Source of the DNA: UBA7672 sp031419455
GTDB taxonomy: Bacteria > Pseudomonadota > Alphaproteobacteria > Caulobacterales > Hyphomonadaceae
DNA length: 6,880 bases
Assembly: GCA_031419455.1 (NCBI GenBank)
Contig: JANOKS010000137.1
Coordinates: 1 to 6,880, forward strand
Direction: 5' to 3'
Shown here: one piece after another, positions 1-5,038 of the stretch
Layout: every line of letters starts with the position of its first letter
How positions within the stretch are numbered: the stretch's first letter is position 1
The notes under the pieces: model-generated
Databases searched by the model: none
The model's input: only the letters and a program-made list of their open reading frames with translations
Told to the model about the DNA's origin: nothing
Translations under genes and position numbers: made by a program

Positions 1-133
1 GCTCGAGGAAATCCGCTGTTTCCGCCTCTACCGCTTTGGCCAGAAGCGCTCGGGCGCCATTGCGCAAAACCTCGGTGAGCAAATCGCTAAACGCCCCTGG
101 CTGGGGCAGCGCAATCACGTTACTTTTTGTCAC
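1..133 (-). CDS. IS256-family (Mutator-type) transposase, N-terminal fragment cut by window edge
   Basis: The gene reads leftward from a GTG start at 133 and is still open at position 1, giving 44 complete codons. The visible protein begins MTKSNVIALPQPG, followed by FSDLLTEVLRNGARALLAKA and then VEAETADFLE. This matches the conserved N-terminus of IS256-family transposases, in which the RNGAR-LL-AVEAE segment is typical. The DDE catalytic core lies outside the window. A GGA six bases before the GTG could serve as a weak ribosome-binding site. The enzyme would excise and insert its own insertion sequence. Whether the copy is intact cannot be judged from this fragment. Confidence 0.85.
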   Translation of the reverse strand, partial: MTKSNVIALPQPGAFSDLLTEVLRNGARALLAKAVEAETADFLE

Positions 134-175
134 GGCGTATCCGATGGAATGTGCCGCATGGGGCCACGGAGCTTG

Positions 176-200
176 GTTTCGGCGTCGTATCCGCCGAACC
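176..200. repeat. Hairpin upstream of the IS256 transposase start
   Basis: TTCGGCG (178-184) and CGCCGAA (192-198) form a perfect 7-bp inverted repeat around a 7-nt loop. With one bulged T the pairing extends by further bases to GGTT/AACC. It sits about 45 bp before the transposase GTG, in the leader. No T-run follows on either strand, so it is not a classical terminator. Insertion sequences often carry a leader hairpin that blocks expression from outside transcription, which would fit, but this is inference. Confidence 0.45.
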
Positions 201-311
201 GCTCATGGACGAGCCAAGAAATTACCGCCGGAAGAGGAAGCTCGCCCACGTCATGCAGCCCGACTCAGAATCAGCCCCGGATCAATGCGGACGTGGATAC
301 CACCTATCGCA

Positions 312-367
312 CAACTGCGCGCGCCTGAGATGCAGTTGATAGCGGCCTGCTCAGCTGGGTCAGGCGC
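312..367. repeat. Overlapping inverted repeats at the 3' end of integrase 1
   Basis: Two inverted repeats interleave just after the integrase stop codon. CAACTGC (312-318) pairs with GCAGTTG (332-338), and GCGCCTGA (321-328) pairs with TCAGGCGC (360-367), the latter arm containing the stop codon. The two structures are mutually exclusive. There is no T-tract in the leftward direction, so this could be a factor-dependent terminator or a protein-binding site. It could also be chance in GC-rich DNA. The rest of 134-359 holds no gene I can support. Confidence 0.35.
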
Positions 368-1568
368 TGTCTGTACCCTGCGCCGAACTTGCGTGCTTTA
401 GCACGTGGACGGTCCACCAATCCGCCATTCTGACCCGCTCTTCCCAATAGGCCGCGCGATGGTAGGCGCGGCGGACCTGATCGGAGCCGACGTGCGCCAG
501 TTCCGCCTCGATAGCATCGCGGTTCCACAGGCCGCTTTCATTGAGAAGGCTTGAGGCGCTGGCGCGGAAGCCATGCGAGGTGTGCTCCGACTTCTGGATA
601 TCCATCCGGCGCAGTGCGCCATTTAGCGTGTTCTCGCTGATCGGCTTGCCCGGCGAGAGTTGAGACGGAAACACGTACGGGTAATTCCCCGTGTGTCCGC
701 GCAGGTTCTCCAAAATGTCGGCCGCCGCCTGCGGCAGAGGCTTCACGTGCTCGCGGCGCGTCTTTGTCCGATCTGCAGGGATGGTCCAGATTGCCCGCTT
801 CAGGTCGAACTCGCCCCAGCTGGCCAGCCGCAGTTCGCCGGGGCGCGGATACAGCAGGACTAGCAGCTTCAGCGCCGCCTGCGTCTCGATGGCGCCCTGA
901 TAGCCCCACACGGCACGCACAAGCCCGGCGAAGCCAGTCTGCTCGGTGACCGCCGCCCGGTGTGAAACCTTCGGCGTGATCAACGCGCCGCGCAGACCAA
1001 ATGTCGGGTCTGTGTCGGCGCGAGCGGTCGCGATGGCGTAACGGAAGACCTGCCCGATCACGGCACGCAGCCGTCGGGCTGTTTCATAATTGCCGCAAGC
1101 TTCCACGCGCTGAAGCGGCTTCAGAATTTCGGTGGCGCTAATTGATCGGATTGGCCGTTCGCCAAGGTCGGCGGCCGCAAGGCCGATCAGCCAGCGCTTT
1201 TTGTCGAGCGTAGCGGCAGCTTTTCCCTCGCGCTCCTGCTTGGCTAGCAGTTCCTCGGCCAGCGCCGCGAAGGTGTCTTTGGTCAGAGCCCGTTCCGCTG
1301 CGGCGGCGGCTTTGGCTTCCGCTGCCGGATCGCGGCCAGCCTGCAGTTGCGATCTTGCGTCCTGGCGGAGCTGACGAGCGCGAGCCAGTGGCGTTTCGGG
1401 GTAGCTGCCGAGCGCCAGAAGCTTCTGCTTGCCCCCGAACCGGTAGGCGAGCCGCCACAGCCGCGATCCGCCGGGGCGGACCTCAATGAACAGGCCTCCG
1501 CCATCGCTCTGGCGGGTCGGCGCGGCGGCAGGCTTGAGCTGGCGAAGCTTAAGGTCGGTGAGGGGCAT
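360..1568 (-). CDS. P4-type tyrosine recombinase/integrase of the tRNA-Leu island
   Basis: This 402-residue protein is a site-specific integrase that would insert and excise the island. Residues 1-90 match the DUF4102 arm-DNA-binding domain, with the DGGGLFIEV and LALGSYPETPLARAR motifs. Residues about 95-195 form the core-binding SAM-like domain, and about 205-390 the catalytic domain. The catalytic set is visible: Arg242 in PRPGELR, probable Lys269 in the beta hairpin, His332 and Arg335 in HGFR, His359 in ELAHV, and nucleophile Tyr369 in RRAYHRA. Length is normal for the family and nothing is missing, so it is probably functional. The start gives the usual family N-terminus, although no strong ribosome-binding site precedes it. 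The gene points away from the tRNA, with 189 bp of repeat-bearing DNA between them. Confidence 0.93.
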   Translation of the reverse strand: MPLTDLKLRQLKPAAAPTRQSDGGGLFIEVRPGGSRLWRLAYRFGGKQKLLALGSYPETPLARARQLRQDARSQLQAGRDPAAEAKAAAAAERALTKDTFAALAEELLAKQEREGKAAATLDKKRWLIGLAAADLGERPIRSISATEILKPLQRVEACGNYETARRLRAVIGQVFRYAIATARADTDPTFGLRGALITPKVSHRAAVTEQTGFAGLVRAVWGYQGAIETQAALKLLVLLYPRPGELRLASWGEFDLKRAIWTIPADRTKTRREHVKPLPQAAADILENLRGHTGNYPYVFPSQLSPGKPISENTLNGALRRMDIQKSEHTSHGFRASASSLLNESGLWNRDAIEAELAHVGSDQVRRAYHRAAYWEERVRMADWWTVHVLKHASSAQGTDSA

Positions 1569-1574
1569 TAGGTG

Positions 1575-1584
1575 CAGGCGCCTG
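1575..1584. promoter_or_regulatory. 10-bp perfect palindrome just upstream of integrase 1 start
   Basis: CAGGCGCCTG is a perfect palindrome beginning six bases upstream of the integrase ATG, and it touches the first TACCAACA repeat. It occupies the place where a ribosome-binding site would be expected, and no clear one is present. It may be an operator, or may fold in the mRNA to limit integrase translation. Ten-base palindromes also arise by chance in GC-rich DNA. Confidence 0.35.
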
Positions 1585-1656
1585 TACCAACACAGACAGG
1601 CAATATGCCCTCTGCTGTACCAACAACTGTACCAACAAATTCGCGGGATACCAACA
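1583..1656. promoter_or_regulatory. Four TACCAACA repeats, probable integrase arm-type binding sites
   Basis: The octamer TACCAACA occurs at 1585-1592, 1618-1625, 1630-1637 and 1649-1656, all in the same orientation. The first three extend to TGTACCAACA. Start-to-start spacings are 33, 12 and 19 bp. P4-type integrases use their N-terminal DUF4102 domain to bind short direct repeats flanking the crossover site, and these lie between the integrase gene and the tRNA attachment site, as arm sites should. They also overlap the likely integrase promoter region, so binding could repress integrase expression. The repeats are directly visible; the protein bound is inferred. Confidence 0.7.
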
Positions 1657-1734
1657 AACCCAGCCGGACCGTTCCGGACCGCCTAGGACAGTATTTATTG
1701 TTTTTATTAGGTTTTTTCTTCGTACCGGACAAAG

Positions 1735-1755
1735 AAAAACGACGCCGGAGCGTCG
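1735..1755 (-). terminator. Intrinsic terminator of tRNA-Leu
   Basis: Reading leftward from the tRNA, the stem CGACGC/GCGTCG (1755-1750 with 1745-1740) closes a 4-nt loop and is followed directly by five T residues (1739-1735). It begins only two bases after the tRNA CCA end. It would end the tRNA transcript and keep it from running into the integrase gene. It lies on the island side of the tRNA, so it may have been supplied or restored by the island. Confidence 0.7.
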
Positions 1756-1757
1756 CT

Positions 1758-1842
1758 TGGTGCCCAGAAGAGGACTCGAACCTCCACGGTGTTACCCGCT
1801 GCTACCTGAAAGCAGTGCGTCTACCAATTCCGCCATCTGGGC
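1758..1842 (-). tRNA. tRNA-Leu (anticodon CAG)
   Basis: The leftward strand folds as a class II tRNA with CCA encoded. The acceptor stem GCCCAGA pairs with TCTGGGC, with discriminator A and then CCA (1760-1758). The D-arm GCGGAATTGGTAGACGC is typical of leucine tRNAs. The anticodon stem CTGCT/AGCAG carries loop TTCAGGT with anticodon CAG at 1808-1806, and there is a long variable arm CGGGTAACACCG. The T-arm GGAGGTTCGAGTCCTC is standard. It decodes CUG, a major leucine codon in GC-rich genomes. It appears intact despite being the apparent integration site, which is expected when the element carries a copy of the tRNA 3' end. Confidence 0.96.
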
Positions 1843-1858
1843 AGATAGCAAGGCGGGG

Positions 1859-1887
1859 GTGATACAGGGGGCGCGGGCAGGATTCAA
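1859..1887 (-). promoter_or_regulatory. Sigma-70-type promoter of tRNA-Leu
   Basis: A -35 box TTGAAT (1887-1882) and a -10 box TATCAC (1864-1859) are separated by exactly 17 bp. Transcription would begin near 1852, about ten bases before the mature tRNA 5' end. Spacing, position and orientation all fit a tRNA promoter. Start-site mapping would settle it. Confidence 0.6.
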
Positions 1888-1928
1888 GGGGTTCCGCGCG
1901 GACGCCGGAAAGCCGCGCTTCCCGCGCG

Positions 1929-2351
1929 TTATTCCTTGTCTTCGGACGCCGCAGCCTCGCCGCTCGCGCCGTCCTTGATGCTCTCGCCCATGGCTTTGAG
2001 ATCCGCCCGGCCTTCCCGGATTTCGGCCGACCACGCGACCCTGCCAGTGGGACCGGTGATATCCCAAACGTCACCAACCGCCTTGTCCGCCGGCAGGGGG
2101 ATGCAGACTTCGGACTCGCCGCGCGCAGTCCAGCAGAAGCCACGTTCCTGCATCGACCAGAACCCCGCCGCCCACATGCCGCGCGCATTGACCTGCTGCA
2201 TCCGGCCATCTTCCGCGACCAGCAGAACCATGGAGCCGCCACCCGGCGCGGTCAGCACCAGCGTGCTGGTCTTGAGCACGTCGATCGTGTCAGCCGCCGC
2301 CGGTATCGCGACGCCGAATGCGATCAAGAGGGCGACGGCCGCGCCACGCAT
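1929..2351 (-). CDS. Small exported protein of unknown function
   Basis: This 140-residue protein is not one I recognise. It begins with a signal peptide (MRGAAVALLIAFGVAIPAAA, residues 1-20), so it should be periplasmic or outer-membrane associated. The mature part has a beta-rich pattern, two cysteines (Cys73 and Cys83, in GFCW and VCIP) that could form a disulfide, and the segment VGDVWDITGPTGRVAWSAEI. The C-terminal 15 residues are polar and low in complexity. The start is fixed by context: its ATG overlaps the stop codon of the upstream PagL-like gene by one base (TGATG), so the two are probably translationally coupled. In-frame sequence upstream runs to 2654, but that only shadows the pagL-like gene. 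A role with the PagL-like enzyme in the envelope is possible but is inferred from position alone. Confidence 0.8.
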   Translation of the reverse strand: MRGAAVALLIAFGVAIPAAADTIDVLKTSTLVLTAPGGGSMVLLVAEDGRMQQVNARGMWAAGFWSMQERGFCWTARGESEVCIPLPADKAVGDVWDITGPTGRVAWSAEIREGRADLKAMGESIKDGASGEAAASEDKE

Positions 2352-2923
2352 CAGTTGAACCTCCACACGGCGCGCACGCCGATCTCGTCCAGCCCCTGGT
2401 TGCGCCCCTCGCCGAGAATCTGCCCGTGGCTCAGATGCTCGTAGATGCCCTGCAGCGCGAAATTGGCCGACACGTCCCACGATAGCGCGATCGATGTGCG
2501 GAACAGGTCTTCCGAACCAAACAGCACATTCTCCGCAAAGAACGCCGCCGCTTCCGGCGTGCCGTTGGCAAACGGGTTGGTCGTCGCGCCGTCGTGCAGC
2601 ACGTATCCGAAACCCGGCTCGAAGTGCCAGCCTTCCGCGAACTCGAAATCCCATTCGAGACCCACCCCGCCATAGGACGTTTTCCCGTCAGTGTTCACCG
2701 ACGCCATGACGTAGGGATGCGGCGAGCCCGCCCATGCGAGAAAGTCGGGTGAATTGAAGCGCACGTCGCCGACAATGTTCACGCCGGTTTCCTTGTCGGC
2801 GTTCTTGCAATCGATGACGCAGATATTGTGCTCCATCACGCCGACACGGATGCTGTCGATCTGCGCGCTGGCGCTGGGCGCAATGACGGCTGCCGCGCTT
2901 GCAGCAAGGAACACAGCTCTCAT
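2351..2923 (-). CDS. PagL-family lipid A 3-O-deacylase (acyloxyacyl hydrolase)
   Basis: PagL-type enzymes are outer-membrane beta barrels that remove the 3-O-linked acyl chain from lipid A. This 190-residue protein has a signal peptide cleaved probably after ASA (residue 20), then amphipathic strands such as YGGVGLEWDFEF and FEPGFGYVLHDG. It ends in a phenylalanine-rich outer-membrane strand, GVRAVWRFN. The catalytic pair is visible as His163 and Ser165 in YEHLSHGQILG, where the Pseudomonas form has HxSN. The acidic partner is probably Asp179 or Glu180 in NQGLDEIG. Two cysteines (35 and 39) near the mature N-terminus are unusual in outer-membrane barrels. A ribosome-binding site GGAGG precedes the ATG by about six bases. 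It lies 77 bp after the DUF411 gene and overlaps the next gene by one base, suggesting an operon. Confidence 0.8.
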   Translation of the reverse strand: MRAVFLAASAAAVIAPSASAQIDSIRVGVMEHNICVIDCKNADKETGVNIVGDVRFNSPDFLAWAGSPHPYVMASVNTDGKTSYGGVGLEWDFEFAEGWHFEPGFGYVLHDGATTNPFANGTPEAAAFFAENVLFGSEDLFRTSIALSWDVSANFALQGIYEHLSHGQILGEGRNQGLDEIGVRAVWRFN

Positions 2924-3000
2924 GAACGCCCTCCGGTTGTCTGGCCAGAGCTAGAGCATGTTCGAGCGCAACAGGAAATGGCGGCGTTCAGCGGCGACGT

Positions 3001-3450
3001 CTAGGGATAGCTCGCATAGACGGACGTTGAGCCGTTCTTCTTCACCAGCAGCACCTGATAGGGCTCGCCCTCGGATGCAGGCCCCATCCCCGGCGATCCA
3101 TACGGCATGCCGGGCACCGCAAGCCCCAGCGCATCCGGCCGCTCGCGCAGCAGACGTGCGATCTCCTTCGCCGGCACATGGCCCTCGATCACATAGCCGC
3201 CGATCTTGCCCGTATGGCAGGAGGTATGCTCCGGCTTCAGCCCGGCCTCGTGCTTGTGCTGGTTCAGCACGTCCAGCGCGACGTAGGTGACGCTCGCCTG
3301 ATAGCCGCTCGCCTCGATGTGCTTCACCCACTCCCGGCAGCACCCGCAGCCCTCGCCCGACACGATCGTCATCGCTGTCTGCGCCACCGCCGGCGCACAC
3401 GCCGCCAGCACCATGAAGCTCGCGAAAGTCAGTTTCCGGATGGACGTCAT
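3001..3450 (-). CDS. DUF411/CopG-type exported copper-binding protein
   Basis: Proteins of this family bind copper in the periplasm and often accompany copper-resistance genes. From the ATG at 3450 the protein has 149 residues. A signal peptide of about 24 residues leads into the family's CGCC motif (Cys35, Cys37, Cys38 in GEGCGCCREW). The SCHT segment follows (Cys78, His79), then GGYVIEGHVP, LGLAVPGMP and GSPGM, all strong family signatures. Length is typical. An alternative ATG at 3474 adds eight residues, but GGAG six bases before 3450 favours the shorter form. LAAC at residues 15-18 resembles a lipobox, while AVA/QT at 21-25 suits ordinary signal peptidase, so the protein may be a lipoprotein or soluble. 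Upstream TTGACG (3505-3500) could be a -35 box, but no good -10 follows. No other copper gene is visible. Confidence 0.88.
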   Translation of the reverse strand: MTSIRKLTFASFMVLAACAPAVAQTAMTIVSGEGCGCCREWVKHIEASGYQASVTYVALDVLNQHKHEAGLKPEHTSCHTGKIGGYVIEGHVPAKEIARLLRERPDALGLAVPGMPYGSPGMGPASEGEPYQVLLVKKNGSTSVYASYP

Positions 3451-3535
3451 CGAAGTCTCCATGCGCCCCGGCATTCCTTGTTCCGGTGCGTGATCGGTCC
3501 GTCAAGCATGCGACTGTCGACGATTGAGAAAGGTG

Positions 3536-3652
3536 GCCTCCCTGCGCCAAGGCTTCGGGAGGCAAGTGTACCCTGCGTTCCTTCGGAGCTTCGGGTGTCT
3601 GTCCACCCTTGCAGGGTGGCCTGCCACCCGAAGCTCCGAAGGAGCGCAGGGT
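3536..3652. repeat. Tandem intergenic palindromes (REP/BIME-like cluster)
   Basis: Two palindromic units sit side by side. Unit 1 has GCCTCCC (3536-3542) pairing with GGGAGGC (3557-3563). Unit 2 has 28-nt arms at 3570-3597 and 3625-3652 that are complementary at 27 of 28 positions (the mismatch is T/C). Inside its loop CCACCCT (3603-3609) pairs with AGGGTGG (3613-3619), or alternatively GGGTGGC (3614-3620) pairs with GCCACCC (3623-3629). Both units share the words CTGCG and CTTCGGG. Such structures are usually dispersed, non-autonomous repeats mobilised by REP-type transposases. I cannot tell from one window how many copies the genome has. Confidence 0.75.
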
Positions 3653-3663
3653 GGCGGTGAAGG

Positions 3664-3754
3664 TGTCCGCCGCAGTATTGTCCGCGTCCGTTCCCACCCG
3701 TCCACCGAAGGGCCTGTGAATAGGGCATTTTTGAAAATAAAGTCCCAGCGGACA
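3664..3754. promoter_or_regulatory. TGTCCGC repeats flanking an AT-rich tract: candidate attachment region of element 2
   Basis: TGTCCGC occurs at 3664-3670 and 3679-3685, 15 bp apart, and in inverted form (GCGGACA) at 3748-3754. Between them lies the AT-rich stretch around 3724-3741, out of character with its GC-rich surroundings. This resembles arm sites around a bendable site upstream of an integrase gene. The repeats are short and imperfectly arranged, so the assignment is tentative. The element's other end would be needed to identify the core. Confidence 0.35.
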
Positions 3755-3758
3755 TAGG
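3731..3758 (+). promoter_or_regulatory. Possible promoter of integrase 2
   Basis: TTGAAA (3731-3736) is a good -35 box. With a 16-bp spacer it is followed by CATAGG (3753-3758), a poor -10 box. Transcription would start near 3765, leaving a leader of about 70 nt. The leader would begin with a possible hairpin, ACCCCAC (3764-3770) pairing with GTGGGGT (3786-3792). The inverted GCGGACA repeat overlaps the spacer and the first base of the -10 box, so integrase binding there could feed back on transcription. Confidence 0.3.
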
Positions 3759-3832
3759 CGGATACCCCACAGTCCGGCTACGTTGGTGGGGTTAGCGGCG
3801 GGGTTGCGCCGTACTCTCAGCATGGGGACTGC

Positions 3833-5038
3833 ATGCCCGCGACGATCAATCGGCTCACCGCGATCGAGGTGAAGGATGCCAAGACGCCGGGCCGAATTCC
3901 GGACGGCGGCGGGCTGTATCTTCAGGTCGGCCCGAACGGTTCGAAGTCTTGGCTTTTCATCTTCCGCTGGGAGGGGAAGCGCCCCGAGATCGGGCTAGGT
4001 GCTTACCCGCAAGTGAGCCTTGCGAGCGCCCGACGGCGGGCTGAGGATGCGCGCAGCCTTCTGTCGGGTCGCCCGAAGCAGGATCCGCGCGTCGTGTGGG
4101 CCGCAGCGGCGCCGGCTGCGCGTATGACCTTCGGCGACTTCATCGACGACTGGCTGCCGGCGCTGATCAAGGCGTTCCGCAATCCCAAACACCAGCAGCA
4201 GTGGGAGAACACGCTAAAGAACTACGCGGGCTCGCTTCGCCCGATGTGGCTGGACGAGATCGACACAAAGGCTGTGCTCGCTGTGCTGCAGCCGATCTGG
4301 GCGACGAAACGCGAGACGGCGCAGCGGGTGCGCGGCAGGGTCGAAAGGGTTCTGGACGCGGCGCGCGCCAAAGGCCTGCGATCCGGCGAGAACCCGGCCC
4401 GCTGGCGGGGCCATCTGAGCACCCTGCTCCCCGCCCAGCGCCGCGCGATCCAGCACTTCCCGGCCATGCCCTACGATCAGGTCCCCGCCTTCATCGCCAA
4501 GCTGAAGGAGCGCGAGGCGTCTACCGCGTTGTGCCTTCGGTTCATCATCCTGACGGCGGTGCGGTCCTCGGAAGCGCGCGGCGCCCGTTGGGACGAGATC
4601 GACCTGCAGGCCAAGGTCTGGACGATCCCGGGCGAGCGCATGAAGGCGGGCAAGCCTCACCGCGTGCCGTTGTCGGCTGAGGCCATCGCGATCCTGAAGC
4701 CTCTTCACGATGCACGGCGCGGCGCGCTCGTCTTCCCAGGCCAGACGAGCAAGAAGCCGCTCTCGGAGACTGCCTTTCGCGCCCTCTTCCGCCGGTGCGA
4801 CGTGTCGGACGTGACGATCCACGGCTTCCGGTCCGCGTTCCGCGACTGGTGCGGCGAGGCAACCGCCTTCCCTCGCGAAGTCGCCGAGCAGGCGCTGGCG
4901 CACACCGTCGGCAACGCGGTTGAGCAGGCCTACCGCCGCGGCGATGCTCTCGAGAAGCGTCGGAAGCTGATGGAGGCATGGGCGACGTACTGCGCGACGC
5001 CGAAGCGCGGCGGAAATGTGAGGGCGCTGCATGGGTAG
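3833..5038 (+). CDS. P4-type tyrosine recombinase/integrase of element 2
   Basis: This 401-residue integrase has the same domain plan as the one at the tRNA-Leu island but is clearly divergent from it. Residues 1-85 are the DUF4102 arm-binding domain, with DGGGLYLQV and IGLGAYPQVSLASAR. Residues about 97-195 are the core-binding domain, and about 210-385 the catalytic domain. Catalytic residues are Arg244 in TAVRSSEAR, Lys271 in RMKAGKPHRVPL, His330 and Arg333 in HGFR, His357 in ALAHTVG, and Tyr367 in EQAYRRG. All are present and the length is normal. GGGGA four bases before the ATG is a modest ribosome-binding site, and an ATG at 3822 is out of frame. The gene opens the element and its 3' end overlaps the next gene by 8 bases. 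Confidence 0.94.
   Translation: MPATINRLTAIEVKDAKTPGRIPDGGGLYLQVGPNGSKSWLFIFRWEGKRPEIGLGAYPQVSLASARRRAEDARSLLSGRPKQDPRVVWAAAAPAARMTFGDFIDDWLPALIKAFRNPKHQQQWENTLKNYAGSLRPMWLDEIDTKAVLAVLQPIWATKRETAQRVRGRVERVLDAARAKGLRSGENPARWRGHLSTLLPAQRRAIQHFPAMPYDQVPAFIAKLKEREASTALCLRFIILTAVRSSEARGARWDEIDLQAKVWTIPGERMKAGKPHRVPLSAEAIAILKPLHDARRGALVFPGQTSKKPLSETAFRALFRRCDVSDVTIHGFRSAFRDWCGEATAFPREVAEQALAHTVGNAVEQAYRRGDALEKRRKLMEAWATYCATPKRGGNVRALHG

Larger units (their letters stand above)
1..1757. mobile_element. Right end of a genomic island integrated at tRNA-Leu (partial)
   Basis: This segment lies immediately beyond the 3' end of the tRNA-Leu gene. It contains a P4-type integrase gene, a repeat-rich stretch between integrase and tRNA, and the beginning of an IS256-family transposase. 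An integrase next to a tRNA 3' end is the usual arrangement for islands and satellites that recombine into tRNA genes, and here the island body would extend leftward out of the window. The right boundary is inferred to lie in or just beside the tRNA 3' half. The other attachment copy is not in this window, so the crossover point cannot be fixed, and no cargo gene is visible apart from the insertion sequence. Confidence 0.6.

Noticed and set aside
1585..1656. TACCAACA repeats as a CRISPR array
   Set aside because: The repeats are only 8-10 nt and unevenly spaced at 12-33 bp, with no uniform spacers and no cas gene; integrase arm sites explain them better.
1572..1862. 96-residue rightward ORF across the repeat region and tRNA
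   Set aside because: It translates the TACCAACA repeats, the terminator and the antisense strand of tRNA-Leu, a common spurious ORF type next to tRNA genes.
3570..3652. Palindrome as an intrinsic terminator
   Set aside because: No T-run follows on either strand, and the 28-nt arms are much longer than a terminator stem.
2951..3823. 290-residue leftward ORF
   Set aside because: It runs out of frame over the DUF411 gene and through the palindromic repeats; the protein is arginine-rich and has no family signature, whereas the DUF411 frame does.
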